Assembly (NCBI RefSeq): GCF_030440515.1
Contig: NZ_CP076543.1
Span: 3,348,001 to 3,412,000 of the forward strand
Length of the DNA stretch: 64,000 nucleotides
Direction of reading: 5' to 3'
DNA from: Streptomyces xanthophaeus
GTDB taxonomy: Bacteria > Actinomycetota > Actinomycetes > Streptomycetales > Streptomycetaceae
Positions within the stretch are counted from its first letter, which is position 1; each line of letters starts with the position of its first letter. A model generated the notes under the pieces. That model saw nothing but the letters and a program-made list of their open reading frames with translations, was not told where the DNA came from and did not search any database. The translations under genes and the position numbers were made by a program. This document shows, piece after piece, positions 1-9,394 of this stretch.

Positions 1-388
1 GCATCCCCACCGAAGGCAGCACGCGCCGCATCACCGAGGCCGCGATCAGGGCCACGCCGATGGCCAGGCAGCCGACCCGCGGGTGCCCGAAGGCCGTGGC
101 CAGCAGCCCGACCGCGGTCGCGGTCAGGACGCTGAGCATCGGCCACTGACGGGCCGGCGTGGACACGGCCCCGGGAACGGCACGGCCGCTGCCCTCCGGG
201 CGGGCCGTGTCCCGGGTGATGGAGGGGAACCGGCGGGACCTGGCCACCGGCTCGGCCCCGGCCTCGGCGGGACCGGCCTGCGCGCCGGGCACGACGGGCT
301 TCGCGGGCACGACCGGAGCGACGGGGGTGCCGTTCGCCCGGGCCGCGCCGCCGCCCGCCGCGTTCTCCGCGTCCGGTTCAGCCTGCAC
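1..388 (-). CDS. DUF3017-family membrane protein (3' end outside the window)
   Basis: Partial gene of 129 visible codons running off the left edge. A GTG start lies inside the last codons of folD, so the two genes overlap by 11 bp and are probably translationally coupled. The first ~75 residues are a Pro/Ala/Gly-rich cytoplasmic tail. They are followed by two hydrophobic segments typical of the small DUF3017 membrane proteins that follow folD in streptomycetes. Function is unknown. The family call rests on position and architecture, not on a catalytic motif. The short Cys-containing loop between the two hydrophobic stretches (GHPRVGC) is the most distinctive part. Confidence 0.75.
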   Translation of the reverse strand, partial: MQAEPDAENAAGGGAARANGTPVAPVVPAKPVVPGAQAGPAEAGAEPVARSRRFPSITRDTARPEGSGRAVPGAVSTPARQWPMLSVLTATAVGLLATAFGHPRVGCLAIGVALIAASVMRRVLPSVGM

Positions 389-1238
389 TGGTGGTCCGTT
401 CCGCCGCCTCGACGACATTGACGAGCAGCTGGGCACGGGTCATCGGCCCGACCCCGCCCGGGTTCGGCGAGATCCACGCGGCCACCTCGGCCACGCCGGG
501 GTGCACATCGCCGACGATCTTCCCTTCCCCGTCGCGGCTGACGCCGACGTCGAGCACGGCCGCGCCCGGCTTCACGTCCTCCGGCTTGACCAGGTGCGGG
601 ACACCGGCCGCCGCGACGATGATGTCCGCCTGGCGCAGCTGCGCGGAGAGGTCGCGCGTACCGGTGTGGCAGAGCGTCACGGTGGCGTTCTCGGACTTGC
701 GGGTCAGCAGCAGGCCGATGGAGCGCCCGACGGTGATCCCGCGGCCGAGGACGACGACGTGCGCGCCGTTGATGCCGACGCCGTGGTGGCGCAGCAGTTC
801 GACGATCCCGTACGGGGTGCAGGGCAGCGGTCCCGGCTCGTTCAGCACCAGCCGGCCGAGCGACATGGGGTGCAGGCCGTCGGCGTCCTTCAGCGGATCC
901 ATCAGCTCCAGGACCCGGTTGGTGTCGATGCCCTTGGGGAGCGGGAGTTGAACGATGTAGCCGGTGCACTCCGGGTTGGCGTTGAGCTCCCGGACGACCG
1001 CCTCGATGTCTTCCTGGGAGGCCGTTCCGGGCAGTTCGCGCTGGATGGAGGCGATGCCGACCTCGGCACAGTCCTTGTGCTTGCCGTTCACGTACCAGCG
1101 GCTGCCCGGATCGTCACCGACCAGGAGGGTGCCGAGGCCGGGGGTGATGCCCCGGGCCTTCAGGGCCGCCACGCGGGCGGTCAGTTCGGACTTGATCGCG
1201 GCGGCGGTGGCCTTGCCATCGAGAATCTGGGCAGTCAT
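378..1238 (-). CDS. folD: bifunctional methylenetetrahydrofolate dehydrogenase / methenyltetrahydrofolate cyclohydrolase FolD
   Basis: Cytoplasmic one-carbon enzyme. It oxidises 5,10-methylene-THF to methenyl-THF with NADP and hydrolyses this to 10-formyl-THF, the formyl donor used by PurN and PurH encoded nearby. The 286 residues match the usual length. The catalytic pair is visible as Y49 and K53 (YVNGK), the NADP-binding Rossmann segment as GRGITVGRS, and the C-terminal signature as PGGVGPMT. An ATG start with no competing upstream start fits the family. Its 3' end overlaps the DUF3017 gene. The opposite-strand gene at 1485 diverges from it across a 246-bp spacer that presumably holds both promoters. 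Confidence 0.97.
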   Translation of the reverse strand: MTAQILDGKATAAAIKSELTARVAALKARGITPGLGTLLVGDDPGSRWYVNGKHKDCAEVGIASIQRELPGTASQEDIEAVVRELNANPECTGYIVQLPLPKGIDTNRVLELMDPLKDADGLHPMSLGRLVLNEPGPLPCTPYGIVELLRHHGVGINGAHVVVLGRGITVGRSIGLLLTRKSENATVTLCHTGTRDLSAQLRQADIIVAAAGVPHLVKPEDVKPGAAVLDVGVSRDGEGKIVGDVHPGVAEVAAWISPNPGGVGPMTRAQLLVNVVEAAERTTSAG

Positions 1239-1484
1239 GCCCCCATCCTCCCGGATGAGGTGGCCCCGGTTCCAGTCAAGGCACTCCCAGGGGCTCAGGG
1301 TTCATTGCACTTGCACAACAAGTCACCGGCCGTCCCTCAACCAACTGGACAAGCCCGGGCCCGTCGGACCACGATGAAACGACTGATGTGCCGCGGGCAG
1401 TGCCGGGGGGCGGGACCGCACCGTGCAGGATTCCTCCGTGCTCATGCCGTGCGTCCCCGCACTTCCACGGAGGAACACCCCAAC

Positions 1485-2156
1485 ATGAGCTTCGGCGAAC
1501 CGCACAATCCGTACGGTCAGCAGCCGCCCCAGGCCCCGCAGGGCCAGCCCGGCTACGGCTACCCCCAGCAGGCACCCCAGGGCATCCCGCCGCAGGGCGG
1601 CTACGCCTACCCGCAGCAGGCTCCGCAGGGCTACCCGGGCGGGCCCGGCGGCTACCCCGGCGGTCCGGGCGGATACCCCGGGGCCCACATGGAGATGCCG
1701 GGCGGTGCCAAGGCCGCCCGCGTCATCCTCTTCATCCTCGGCAGCCTGCAGGCGCTGCTCGGCCTGCTGGTGATCATCGGCGGCGCCGTGTTCGCCTCGG
1801 CCCTCTCGGGCTCCTCCAGCTCTTCGGCGGAGGAGGCGGGCGCCGCCGTCGGCATCGGCTTCGTCGTCGGCGGTCTCGTCCTGATCGGCCTGGCCCTGTG
1901 GCCGTTCCTGACGGCGGCCAAGATGGGCAAGGGCCGCAACGGGGTGCGCGTCTCCGGCATCGTCTACGGCTCGCTCCAGACCTTCTTCGCCGTCATCAGC
2001 GTGCTGGTCAACCTGGCCGCGCTCGGTGCCAGCGAGCACTCGGGCGGCCCCACCGCCATCGCCGTGCTGCCCGCCCTGGTCTCCCTCGCCCTCGGTCTCA
2101 CGATCGTCATCGGCCTCGCCAAGGCCGGCGACTACTTCAAGCGCCCGAGCTACTGA
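1485..2156 (+). CDS. Pro/Gly/Gln/Tyr-rich tetraspan membrane protein of unknown function
   Basis: 223 residues. Residues 1-70 are a low-complexity tail built from PQQAPQG, GYPQQ and GGYPGG-type repeats, as in many actinobacterial membrane proteins. This is followed by about four transmembrane helices. An Ala/Ser-rich loop (ALSGSSSSSAEEAG) separates helices 1 and 2, and a short basic loop (AKMGKGRNG) follows helix 2. The C-terminus is cytoplasmic and basic. The start is set by GGAGGA 10 bp upstream of the ATG; the open frame continues far upstream but has no ribosome binding site or conserved content there. I see no enzymatic motif. It converges on purH and ends at a strong hairpin. Confidence 0.8.
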   Translation: MSFGEPHNPYGQQPPQAPQGQPGYGYPQQAPQGIPPQGGYAYPQQAPQGYPGGPGGYPGGPGGYPGAHMEMPGGAKAARVILFILGSLQALLGLLVIIGGAVFASALSGSSSSSAEEAGAAVGIGFVVGGLVLIGLALWPFLTAAKMGKGRNGVRVSGIVYGSLQTFFAVISVLVNLAALGASEHSGGPTAIAVLPALVSLALGLTIVIGLAKAGDYFKRPSY

Positions 2157-2177
2157 CGCAGCCCGTCCGCAGAACCG

Positions 2178-2216
2178 GCGAAGGCCGCGCCCCGCAGTGC
2201 GGGGCGCGGCCTTCGC
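2178..2216. terminator. bidirectional hairpin terminator
   Basis: Perfect 18-bp inverted repeat with a 3-nt loop (arms 2178-2195 and 2199-2216, loop AGT). It lies between the converging membrane-protein gene and purH. No T-run follows, as is usual for streptomycete terminators. Confidence 0.85.
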
Positions 2217-2260
2217 CGTAGGTTGGGCCGTGGGCCGGGGCCGTGGGCCGTGGGCCGGAC

Positions 2261-3844
2261 TCAGTGGAAGAAGTGCCGGGTGCCGGTGAAGTACATGGTC
2301 ACACCGGCCTTCTGCGCGGCCTCGACGACCTGCTCGTCACGGACCGAACCGCCCGGCTGGACCACGGCCTTGATGCCCGCGGCCGTCAGGATCTCCAGCC
2401 CGTCCGGGAACGGGAAGAAGGCGTCGGACGCGGCGTACGAGCCCTGCGCGCGCTCGGCGCCCGCCCGCTCGACGGCGAGCTTCGCCGAGTCGACGCGGTT
2501 GACCTGGCCCATGCCGACGCCGACCGAGGCGCCGTCCTTGGCGAGCAGGATCGCGTTGGACTTGACGGCCCGGCAGGCCTTCCACGCGAAGGCCAGCTCG
2601 GCGAGCTCCGCCGGGGACAGGGCCTCGCCGGTGGCCAGGGTCCAGTTCGCCGGGTCGTCGCCCTCGGCCTGGAAGAGGTCGCTCTGCTGGAGCAGCGCAC
2701 CGCCGGAGACGGGCTTGAGGTCACCCGGCTGGTGCGGGGTGCCGTCCACCTTCAGGACGCGGATGTTCTTCTTCTTGGCCAGGACCTCGACCGCGCCGTC
2801 CTCGTAGGCGGGGGCGGCGATGACCTCGGTGAAGATCTCCGCGACCTGCTCGGCGAGCTCGACGGTCACCGGGCGGTTGACGGCGATGACGCCGCCGAAG
2901 GCCGAGAGCGGGTCGCAGGCGTGCGCCTTGCGGTGGGCCGCGGCGACATCCGTGCCGACCGCGATGCCGCACGGGTTGGCGTGCTTGATGATCGCGACGC
3001 AGGGCTCGTCGTGGTCGTAGGCGGCACGGCGCGCGGCCTCGGTGTCCACGTAGTTGTTGAAGGACATCTCCTTGCCGTGCAGCTGCTCGGCATTGGCGAG
3101 TCCGCCCGGCTGCCCGTCCGTGTAGAGGGCGGCGGCCTGGTGGGGGTTCTCGCCGTAGCGCAGGGTCGACTTGCGCTCCCAGGCACCGGCCAGGAACTCC
3201 GGCAGGACCGCCTCCGGCTCCGGCGCGTACGCGTTCGTGAACCAGGAGGCCACGGCCACGTCGTAGGCGGCGGTGTGCTGGAAGGCCTCCGCCGCGAGCC
3301 GCTTGCGGGCGGTGAGGTCGAATCCGCCGCCCTGGGCCGCCGCGATGACGTCGGCGTAGCGGGCCGGGCTGGTGACGACCGCGACCGAGGGGTGGTTCTT
3401 GGCGGCGGCGCGGACCATTGACGGGCCGCCGATGTCGATCTGCTCCACGCACTCGTCGGGGGTGGCGCCCGACTGGACGGTCGCCAGGAAGGGGTAGAGG
3501 TTGACGATCACCAGGTCGAAGGGCTCGACGCCCAGCTCGGCGAGCTGGTTGCGGTGGTCCTCGAGGCGCAGGTCGGCGAGGATGCCGGCGTGCACGCGCG
3601 GGTGCAGGGTCTTGACCCGGCCGTCCAGGCACTCGGGGAAGCCGGTCAGCTCCTCCACCTTGGTGACGGGCACACCGGCGGCGGCGATCTTCGAGGCGGT
3701 GGAGCCGGTGGAGACGAGCGCGACGCCCGCCTCGTGCAGGCCGCGGGCCAGCTCTTCCAGTCCCGTCTTGTCGTAGACGCTGACGAGCGCACGCCTGATC
3801 GGCCGCTGGGTCGTGGTCGGGTCGTTGCTCTCTACGGCGGTCAC
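2261..3844 (-). CDS. purH: bifunctional AICAR transformylase / IMP cyclohydrolase PurH
   Basis: Catalyses the last two steps of IMP synthesis: formyl transfer from 10-formyl-THF to AICAR, then ring closure. 527 residues, normal for the family. An N-terminal MGS-like cyclohydrolase domain starts with [17 protein letters not shown] and is followed by the transformylase domain, with the KHANPCG motif that carries the catalytic Lys and His. The GTG start overlaps the TGA of purN by 4 bp (GTGA), so the two are one translationally coupled unit. An apparent operon with purN and the nearby folD supplies both formyl-dependent steps. Confidence 0.97.
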   Translation of the reverse strand: MTAVESNDPTTTQRPIRRALVSVYDKTGLEELARGLHEAGVALVSTGSTASKIAAAGVPVTKVEELTGFPECLDGRVKTLHPRVHAGILADLRLEDHRNQLAELGVEPFDLVIVNLYPFLATVQSGATPDECVEQIDIGGPSMVRAAAKNHPSVAVVTSPARYADVIAAAQGGGFDLTARKRLAAEAFQHTAAYDVAVASWFTNAYAPEPEAVLPEFLAGAWERKSTLRYGENPHQAAALYTDGQPGGLANAEQLHGKEMSFNNYVDTEAARRAAYDHDEPCVAIIKHANPCGIAVGTDVAAAHRKAHACDPLSAFGGVIAVNRPVTVELAEQVAEIFTEVIAAPAYEDGAVEVLAKKKNIRVLKVDGTPHQPGDLKPVSGGALLQQSDLFQAEGDDPANWTLATGEALSPAELAELAFAWKACRAVKSNAILLAKDGASVGVGMGQVNRVDSAKLAVERAGAERAQGSYAASDAFFPFPDGLEILTAAGIKAVVQPGGSVRDEQVVEAAQKAGVTMYFTGTRHFFH

Positions 3845-4464
3845 TGGATTGTTACCTTTCGTCCCTCAATGCGGTAGCCGTGCCGGGCCAGACGCCCCAC
3901 GACATCGACGAGCAGCTGGCGCTCGACTTCCTTGATGCGCTCATGGAGAGCGGCTTCGTCCTCCTCGTCCCGGACCTCGACCACACCCTGGGCGATGATC
4001 GGACCGGTGTCCACGCCGCTGTCCACGAAGTGGACCGTGCAGCCGGTGACCTTCGCGCCGTAGGCGAGGGCGTCCCGTACGCCGTGCGCACCCGGGAAAG
4101 CGGGGAGGAGGGCGGGGTGGGTGTTGATGAACCGGCCGCCGAAGCGGTCGATGAACACCTTGCCCACGATCTTCATGAATCCGGCGGACACGACGAGGTC
4201 CGGCGCGTACGCGTCGGTCGCCTCGGTGAGGGCGACATCCCATTCCGCGCGGCTGCCGTAGCTCTTGACCGGGCAGACGAAGGTGGGGATCCCCGCCTTC
4301 TCCGCCCGCTCCAGGCCGGCGATGTTCTCGCGGTCGGCCCCCACGGCGACGACTTCGGCGCCGAAGCCCTCGGATCCGCCGGGGTGGGCGTCGATGGCGT
4401 CGAGCAGGGCCTGGAGGTTGGTGCCGGAACCGGAGACCAGCACGACCAGGCGGGAGGCGGCCAT
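3841..4464 (-). CDS. purN: phosphoribosylglycinamide formyltransferase PurN
   Basis: Transfers formyl from 10-formyl-THF to GAR in purine synthesis. 207 residues from the ATG chosen here. That start has a GAAAGGG ribosome binding site, and the protein begins with the expected [12 protein letters not shown] phosphate-binding loop near residue 12. The catalytic Asn-His-Asp set is visible in the [15 protein letters not shown] segment and in DSGVDTGPI. The frame stays open about 80 codons further upstream, but that extension is not conserved-looking. It is the first gene of the purN-purH pair, divergent from the membrane-protein gene at 4708 across a spacer carrying two identical palindromes. Confidence 0.96.
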   Translation of the reverse strand: MAASRLVVLVSGSGTNLQALLDAIDAHPGGSEGFGAEVVAVGADRENIAGLERAEKAGIPTFVCPVKSYGSRAEWDVALTEATDAYAPDLVVSAGFMKIVGKVFIDRFGGRFINTHPALLPAFPGAHGVRDALAYGAKVTGCTVHFVDSGVDTGPIIAQGVVEVRDEEDEAALHERIKEVERQLLVDVVGRLARHGYRIEGRKVTIQ

Positions 4465-4524
4465 GGGAGGCCCTTTCTCGCGGGATTGCGGTGTTCGTCT
4501 TGTGTGGTCATCCGAAACTTCGGG

Positions 4525-4581
4525 GTACCGGTATATGGGGAACCATACGAAGCCACCGACCGCCTGCAACGATACCGGTAC
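4525..4581. promoter_or_regulatory. paired palindrome TACCGGTA, candidate operator of the purN promoter region
   Basis: The perfect 8-bp palindrome TACCGGTA occurs at 4526-4533 and again at 4573-4580. With one flanking base on each side the copies become 10-bp inverted repeats of each other (GTACCGGTAT / ATACCGGTAC). They lie 47 bp apart, about 4.5 helical turns, in the 243-bp divergent spacer between purN and the gene at 4708. The first copy sits in a locally AT-rich patch. A regulator binding two sites is an inference; no regulator is identified. Confidence 0.45.
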
Positions 4582-4707
4582 ACCGGACAGCCCCCGAGGG
4601 ACGGGGGGACGGCCGGGCGGTAGCGTCTGGCGTACAAGCCGCAAACTGGCCTCACCTCGCCACGACGTCACCGCGACGTCCATGACACAGGGGAAGAAAC
4701 ACACCCG

Positions 4708-5289
4708 ATGCCGGACCGCCGTCAGCCCGACTCCCCCACCGACGACAACCCCTTCGCGGCTCCGCCGGAAGGCCGGCCCGACCAGCCGTGGCAGCCGCGC
4801 AGCGGTGGTGGCGGGAACGGCGACGGCCCGAAGGACTCGGACGGCCAGCGGGGACCGGCGCGCTGGGACCCGACGGACCCCATCCAGCGACGCGCCCGCT
4901 ACGCGCTGCTGGCCGGCATGTGGGGCTTCTTCTTCGGGATCTTCGGGATCCCCTCGGTGGGGCTGCTGCTCGGGGCACTCGCCCTCTACTGGGGCATCAG
5001 CGCGCTGCGCGGCAAGCCCGCACCGGCGACCGCCGAGGGCGCCCCGGCGGCACCGGCCGGCCTGGACGCCCTGGGCCCCGCGGCCCGCCCCCAGCGCACC
5101 GCGGCGGTGAGCGGCCTGGTCACGGCCTCGCTGGCGATCCTGCTGGCGTTCAGCTCGTACGCCCTGCAGCTCGCCTACAAGGACTTCTACGTCTGCCGCG
5201 ACGACGCCCTCACCAAGTCGGCGGAACTCCAGTGCAACACCCTCCTCCCGGACAACCTGGTGGGCGACGTCCTGAAGGTCCGCCAGTAA
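4708..5289 (+). CDS. small two/three-helix membrane protein, DUF4190-like
   Basis: 193 residues. The first ~65 are hydrophilic and Pro/Gly/Asp-rich (many DDNP and GGGG stretches). Two hydrophobic helices follow around residues 70-95 (GMWGFFFGIFGIPSVGLLLG) plus a third near 135-155, then an extracytoplasmic tail with two cysteines (VCRDD and QCNTLL) that could form a disulphide. The architecture resembles DUF4190-type membrane proteins found beside purN in streptomycetes. The ATG start is supported by a GGGGAAG site. No enzymatic function is visible. Confidence 0.75.
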   Translation: MPDRRQPDSPTDDNPFAAPPEGRPDQPWQPRSGGGGNGDGPKDSDGQRGPARWDPTDPIQRRARYALLAGMWGFFFGIFGIPSVGLLLGALALYWGISALRGKPAPATAEGAPAAPAGLDALGPAARPQRTAAVSGLVTASLAILLAFSSYALQLAYKDFYVCRDDALTKSAELQCNTLLPDNLVGDVLKVRQ

Positions 5290-5314
5290 CCCTCCGACCG
5301 GGGGCCGTTCCAGC

Positions 5315-5368
5315 CCCCGCCGCGCCTTTCAGCCCCGCCGCGCCTTTCAGCCCCGCCGCGCCTTTCAG
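5315..5368. repeat. three tandem copies of an 18-bp unit
   Basis: Unit CCCCGCCGCGCCTTTCAG repeated exactly three times (5315-5332, 5333-5350, 5351-5368). The third copy runs directly into the dispersed palindromic element that follows. It is intergenic, between two converging genes. Confidence 0.85.
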
Positions 5369-5411
5369 CCCCGCCGGCGTTTGAGGCGCGGGGTCTGGGG
5401 CGGAGCCCCAG
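5366..5411 (+). repeat. dispersed REP-like palindromic element, copy 1
   Basis: About 46 bp, with core GCCGGCGTTTGAGGCGCGGG followed by a CTGGGGC-GGA-GCCCCAG hairpin. Related copies lie at 12079-12124 and, inverted, at 18888-18935. All are at gene ends, so it may serve as a terminator here between converging membrane-protein genes. Confidence 0.75.
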
Positions 5412-5434
5412 CAACGGCGGCGCACCCGAACGGC

Positions 5435-7012
5435 CTACTCCGGTGGCGGCTTCCGCCGAGCCAACACCCGCGCCCCAACCACCGGCGGAGCCAACGGCAC
5501 TGACACCGCCTCGGCCGGCTCGGCAGCCTCGGCCGGCTTCGCCACCAGCAGGCCCGGATCCAGATCCAGCCCGGACACCACGGTCACGGCCCGCCGCCGC
5601 CCCACCACCGCCGCCGGAACCGGAGGCACCGGCGCGATATCCGGAATCAGCGCCCCCGCAGCCTTCCGCATCGCCGCCCACCGGATCTCCCGCACCCCGC
5701 TGTCGTGCCACCTGTCGTCCACAGCCACCGCGTCATCGGCATCCAGGGCGGACGGCCCGATGGCCGGGCGGGTCCGCCACGCGTGCACCGCCACCGCCAG
5801 CGGCACGGCCAGCACCGCCGTCCAGGCGAAGGCCGCCACCCCGGTGGTCCACCACACCGGCCCGAATTCCGACAGCCGCCGCGAGCCCAGCGGCCCCGCC
5901 GAGGCCGCCGCGAGCCCGGTCATCGTCAGGCCGCACACCACCGCGCCGAGGGCCGCGGTGAGCGCGGTCTCCCCGTACGAGACCTCACGTGCCCGGCGTA
6001 CCGCGAACCAGCCCACCGCGAGCCCGGCGACCACCGGAACCCCGGCGACCGCCCAGGTCAGCGGGGTACCCGGCCCCTCGGCCGGGAGCGCCGCCAGCAG
6101 CGGGAAGCGGGGCAGTCCCGGCGCGCCCGGGAAGCCGAGCGGGGTGGCCGTGGCGTCGGCGCCCAGGGCGAAGCCGGGCCCGAGCGCGTAGGCCGCGCCC
6201 CAGACCATGGCGTTGGGGATCAAGGTGAGCGCGAGCAGCAGGACGGCGAAGCGCCCCGACCAGACCCCGGTCAGCGACAGGAAGGAGGCCTGGACCTCGG
6301 CGCCGTGCCATGCGAGCGAGGCGCCGACGACGAGTGCGCCGCCGCCCAGCAGCACCAGGGCACCGCCCGCGCCCGCCCGGAGCGCCAGCGCGTAACGAGG
6401 GCGCACGACAGCCTTCCGTACGCCCTTGGGCAGCCAGGACGGCAGCGGCCCGAGCGGACGCCCCCGGGCCCCCCACACCCCGGCTGCGGCGGCGAGTACG
6501 GCCACCAGCGGGATGTGCCAGGCGGCGCTGATGGGGTCGGCCGACATGGGGCCGCCGGCGGCATACACCGTGACGAGGGCCCCGACCGCGAGATATCCGC
6601 AGAGCACGGCCGAGAACACGGCTCCGGCGGGCAGCACCTCCTCGTCGTCCTCCTCGGCGGCGCTCCCCAGCCGGGCGGCCCGCCGCATGAGCAGCACGGG
6701 CAGCACGACGAGGAGCAGGGGCGTCATTCCCACGGGTGCGGGGACGCCGGACAGGGTGTCGTAGCGCACCAGCTCGGTCCCGTGGGCGAGCAGCCACAGC
6801 CCGGCGGCCAGGTGCAGGGCCCCACCGGGGCCGCTGTCGGGGTAGGGGGAGCTGATCCACAGCACGATGACGAGCACGGCGAGGAAGCCGAGCCCGAGTC
6901 CGGCCGCCACGGCGCCGCCCACGACGCATGCGGCGGCGGCCGGTGAACGGCGCCGCACGCCGGCTCGCGGGGCCGCTGACAACGGGGTCCCGCGTTCGGT
7001 CACTTGGGTCAC
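5435..7012 (-). CDS. polytopic membrane protein of the DUF6350 / PerM type
   Basis: About 525 residues with roughly a dozen hydrophobic segments and a hydrophilic C-terminal tail of ~100 residues. I chose the GTG that gives the N-terminus [12 protein letters not shown] second in-frame GTG nine bases on is equally possible, and the open frame extends a further 43 codons upstream without conserved content. In mycobacteria the membrane protein at the same position beside purN is PerM (Rv0955), implicated in cell division and persistence. The call rests on that synteny and topology, not on sequence motifs. It diverges from the HTH/sigma-like gene at 7132. Confidence 0.7.
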   Translation of the reverse strand: MTQVTERGTPLSAAPRAGVRRRSPAAAACVVGGAVAAGLGLGFLAVLVIVLWISSPYPDSGPGGALHLAAGLWLLAHGTELVRYDTLSGVPAPVGMTPLLLVVLPVLLMRRAARLGSAAEEDDEEVLPAGAVFSAVLCGYLAVGALVTVYAAGGPMSADPISAAWHIPLVAVLAAAAGVWGARGRPLGPLPSWLPKGVRKAVVRPRYALALRAGAGGALVLLGGGALVVGASLAWHGAEVQASFLSLTGVWSGRFAVLLLALTLIPNAMVWGAAYALGPGFALGADATATPLGFPGAPGLPRFPLLAALPAEGPGTPLTWAVAGVPVVAGLAVGWFAVRRAREVSYGETALTAALGAVVCGLTMTGLAAASAGPLGSRRLSEFGPVWWTTGVAAFAWTAVLAVPLAVAVHAWRTRPAIGPSALDADDAVAVDDRWHDSGVREIRWAAMRKAAGALIPDIAPVPPVPAAVVGRRRAVTVVSGLDLDPGLLVAKPAEAAEPAEAVSVPLAPPVVGARVLARRKPPPE

Positions 7013-7131
7013 CCCGCCATGGTGCCAACGACACGCGCTATGGACGGGTAACAGGCGAATGCCCGTGGTGTCGCTCAATATACGTTTATGTACTTTTTCG
7101 CCCAGAGCGTCAGGTTCGCGGGGAGTGTGGC
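7013..7131. promoter_or_regulatory. AT-rich divergent promoter region
   Basis: The 119-bp spacer between two divergent genes contains an unusually AT-rich run around 7075-7100 (AATATACGTTTATGTACTTT). This is a likely location of -10 elements, but I cannot assign individual promoters with confidence. Confidence 0.4.
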
Positions 7132-8415
7132 ATGACACCAAGCGTCGAGACGACCTCCTCAGAGGACTCGGAGCTGAGCCTGCCCGCCCCCAAGGAGCGC
7201 CGCAGACTGCGCGAGGCGGCGGAACTGACGCACGATGAGGTCGCCGCGGCCGTGGGGGTCACCGCGGCGACCATCCGCTCCTGGGAATCGGGCCGCACGG
7301 CCCCCCGCGGGCGCAAGCGCGAGCTGTACACGCAGTTCCTGGCGCGCCTGGCGGCCCCGCCGCAGGACGCCGGTCCCGCCGGGGCGCCGGGCGAGGCGAA
7401 GACGGCCCGGGCGTCGGAGGAACCCGCCGCGGACCCACCCGTCCCGGCCGGACCGACCACGGCCGGAACGGCCTCGGACGGACGGGCACCGGACGCGCAG
7501 GCCACGGACGCACGGGCCGCGGACGGGCGGACCGAGCCCGACGAGCTCCCCGACGAGCTCCCCGCCGAAGGCCCCGCCGAGAGCCCCGCAAGGGTCGCGG
7601 TGGCGGGACCGGCCGAGGCCTTCGACGCCCTCTACGCCCACGCCGCCCGCGACCTCGCCCGGCAGGCCTACCTGCTCACCGGCCGCCGGGCGCTCGCCCT
7701 GGAGGCCGTGGAGAAGGCCTTCGTCCAGGCCTGGGACCGGTGGCCGGAGGTGGCAGCCGACCCGGACCCGGTGGGCTGGGTGCGCGCGATCGTGTACGAG
7801 TACGCGCTCTCCCCCTGGCACCGGTTCCGGCGCGCCCACCGCCATCCCGACAAGCCGCCCGCCGAGCCCGCCGACCGGATCCTGCTCGACGCCCTGCTCT
7901 CCCTGCCCCCCGCGAACCGCCGTACGGTCCTGCTCTACGACGGCGTCGGCCTCGACCTCCCCGACACCGCGGCCGAGACCGAGGCCACCACACCCACCGC
8001 GGGCCACCGGCTCGTGCACGCGCACGCCGACCTCGCCGACCGGATCCCCGAACTGGCCGACGTACCGCTCGAAAAGCAGTCCGCGCTGCTGCGCGACCTG
8101 TTCACCGCGCTGCAACCGGCCGTCGACCTCGATCCGCGGCCGGCGGCCGTCGTACGCGGCGGCGGCGAGCGGCGCACCCGGCTGTGGACCCGCGCGACCC
8201 TCAGCCTGACGGCGATGATCGCCGTCTCGACGGCCTACACGCTCATGACCGCGCCCACCCACTACGAGCCCCCGCTGGCACCCGGCGAGAGCGTCTCCGG
8301 CGTGCCCCCGCTCGCCGGCCCCCAGCAGCTCACCGAACGGAGCAGGAAGCTCCACGACAAGCTGCTCGCCGACCCGGAGGCCGGACCGGCGCGGATCGCC
8401 CCGAAGGTCGAATGA
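7132..8415 (+). CDS. membrane-anchored regulator: XRE-type HTH fused to ECF-sigma-like domain
   Basis: 427 residues. Residues 23-58 form a Cro/C1-type helix-turn-helix ([21 protein letters not shown]). A Pro/Ala/Asp-rich linker runs to ~160. Residues 162-300 resemble ECF sigma regions 2 and 4 ([20 protein letters not shown], then [20 protein letters not shown]). A single transmembrane helix follows at ~354-374, with a short extracytoplasmic tail. The sigma-like half is degenerate around the -35 helix, so it may bind core RNA polymerase or act as an adaptor rather than direct initiation; that is inference. The start is fixed by GGGGAG before the ATG. It is convergent with sucD. Confidence 0.75.
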   Translation: MTPSVETTSSEDSELSLPAPKERRRLREAAELTHDEVAAAVGVTAATIRSWESGRTAPRGRKRELYTQFLARLAAPPQDAGPAGAPGEAKTARASEEPAADPPVPAGPTTAGTASDGRAPDAQATDARAADGRTEPDELPDELPAEGPAESPARVAVAGPAEAFDALYAHAARDLARQAYLLTGRRALALEAVEKAFVQAWDRWPEVAADPDPVGWVRAIVYEYALSPWHRFRRAHRHPDKPPAEPADRILLDALLSLPPANRRTVLLYDGVGLDLPDTAAETEATTPTAGHRLVHAHADLADRIPELADVPLEKQSALLRDLFTALQPAVDLDPRPAAVVRGGGERRTRLWTRATLSLTAMIAVSTAYTLMTAPTHYEPPLAPGESVSGVPPLAGPQQLTERSRKLHDKLLADPEAGPARIAPKVE

Positions 8416-8430
8416 GACCCGGCATGGGAA

Positions 8431-8472
8431 CGGGCGTGGCCCGCACCCCCCGAGGGGTGCGGGCCACGCCCG
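8431..8472. terminator. bidirectional hairpin terminator
   Basis: Perfect 19-bp stem with a CCGA loop (arms 8431-8449 and 8454-8472), between the HTH/sigma-like gene and sucD, which converge. Confidence 0.88.
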
Positions 8473-8485
8473 TGCGATGTCGCGC

Positions 8486-9373
8486 TTACTTGGCGGCGAG
8501 GATCTCGCGCGCCAGCTTCGCGGTCTCGGTCGGCGTCTTGCCGACCTTCACGCCGGCGGCCTCGAGGGCCTCCTTCTTGGCCTGCGCGGTGCCGGAGGAG
8601 CCGGAGACGATGGCGCCCGCGTGGCCCATGGTCTTGCCCTCGGGGGCGGTGAAGCCCGCGACGTAGCCGACGACCGGCTTGGTGACGTTCTTCGCGATGA
8701 AGTCCGCCGCACGCTCCTCGGCGTCGCCGCCGATCTCGCCGATCATGACGATCAGCTCGGTGTCCGGGTCGGCCTCGAAGGCCTCCAGGGCGTCGATGTG
8801 CGTGGTGCCGATGACCGGGTCGCCACCGATGCCGACGGCGGAGGTGAAGCCGATGTCACGGAGCTCGTACATCATCTGGTAGGTCAGCGTGCCCGACTTG
8901 GACACGAGACCGATCTTGCCGGGCTTGGTGATGTCGCCCGGGATGATGCCGGCGTTGGACTGGCCGGGGGTGATCAGACCCGGGCAGTTCGGGCCGATGA
9001 TCCGGGTCTTGTTGCCCTTGGCGGTCGCGTACGCCCAGAAGGCGGCGGAGTCGTGCACCGCAATGCCCTCGGTGATGACGACGGCCAGCGGGATCTCGGC
9101 GTCGATCGCCTCGACCACGGCGGCCTTGGCGAAGGCCGGCGGGACGAAGAGGACGGAGACGTTGGCGCCCGTCTTCTCCATCGCCTCGGCGACGGAGCCG
9201 AAGACCGGGACCTCGGTGCCGTCGAAGTCGACGGTGGTGCCGGCCTTGCGCGGGTTCACGCCGCCGACGATGTTGGTGCCGTCAGCCAGCATCAGCTTGG
9301 TGTGCTTCATGCCCGTGGCACCGGTCATGCCCTGGACGATGACCTTGCTGTCCTTGTTGAGGAAGATAGCCAT
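8486..9373 (-). CDS. sucD: succinyl-CoA synthetase, alpha subunit
   Basis: TCA-cycle ligase subunit that binds CoA and carries the phosphohistidine. 295 residues. The CoA-binding Rossmann domain begins near residue 10 ([18 protein letters not shown]), and the catalytic histidine lies in the GHAGAIVSG motif near residue 247. Translation starts 21 bp after sucC on the same strand, so this is the second gene of a sucC-sucD operon encoding the alpha2beta2 or alpha-beta enzyme. It ends at the bidirectional hairpin. Confidence 0.98.
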   Translation of the reverse strand: MAIFLNKDSKVIVQGMTGATGMKHTKLMLADGTNIVGGVNPRKAGTTVDFDGTEVPVFGSVAEAMEKTGANVSVLFVPPAFAKAAVVEAIDAEIPLAVVITEGIAVHDSAAFWAYATAKGNKTRIIGPNCPGLITPGQSNAGIIPGDITKPGKIGLVSKSGTLTYQMMYELRDIGFTSAVGIGGDPVIGTTHIDALEAFEADPDTELIVMIGEIGGDAEERAADFIAKNVTKPVVGYVAGFTAPEGKTMGHAGAIVSGSSGTAQAKKEALEAAGVKVGKTPTETAKLAREILAAK

Positions 9374-9394
9374 GTGAGTCTGTGACCTCTGCCC

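Noticed and set aside
159..1484. N-terminal extension of the gene at 1485 across folD
   Set aside because: The open frame continues upstream, but that part is antisense to folD and has no ribosome binding site; GGAGGA before 1485 fixes the start.
5315..5411. CRISPR-like array
   Set aside because: The three 18-bp units are directly adjacent with no spacers, and no cas gene is present; it is simple tandem repetition plus a REP-like element.
9374..9394. A regulatory element between sucC and sucD
   Set aside because: The gap is only 21 bp and holds just the ribosome binding site.
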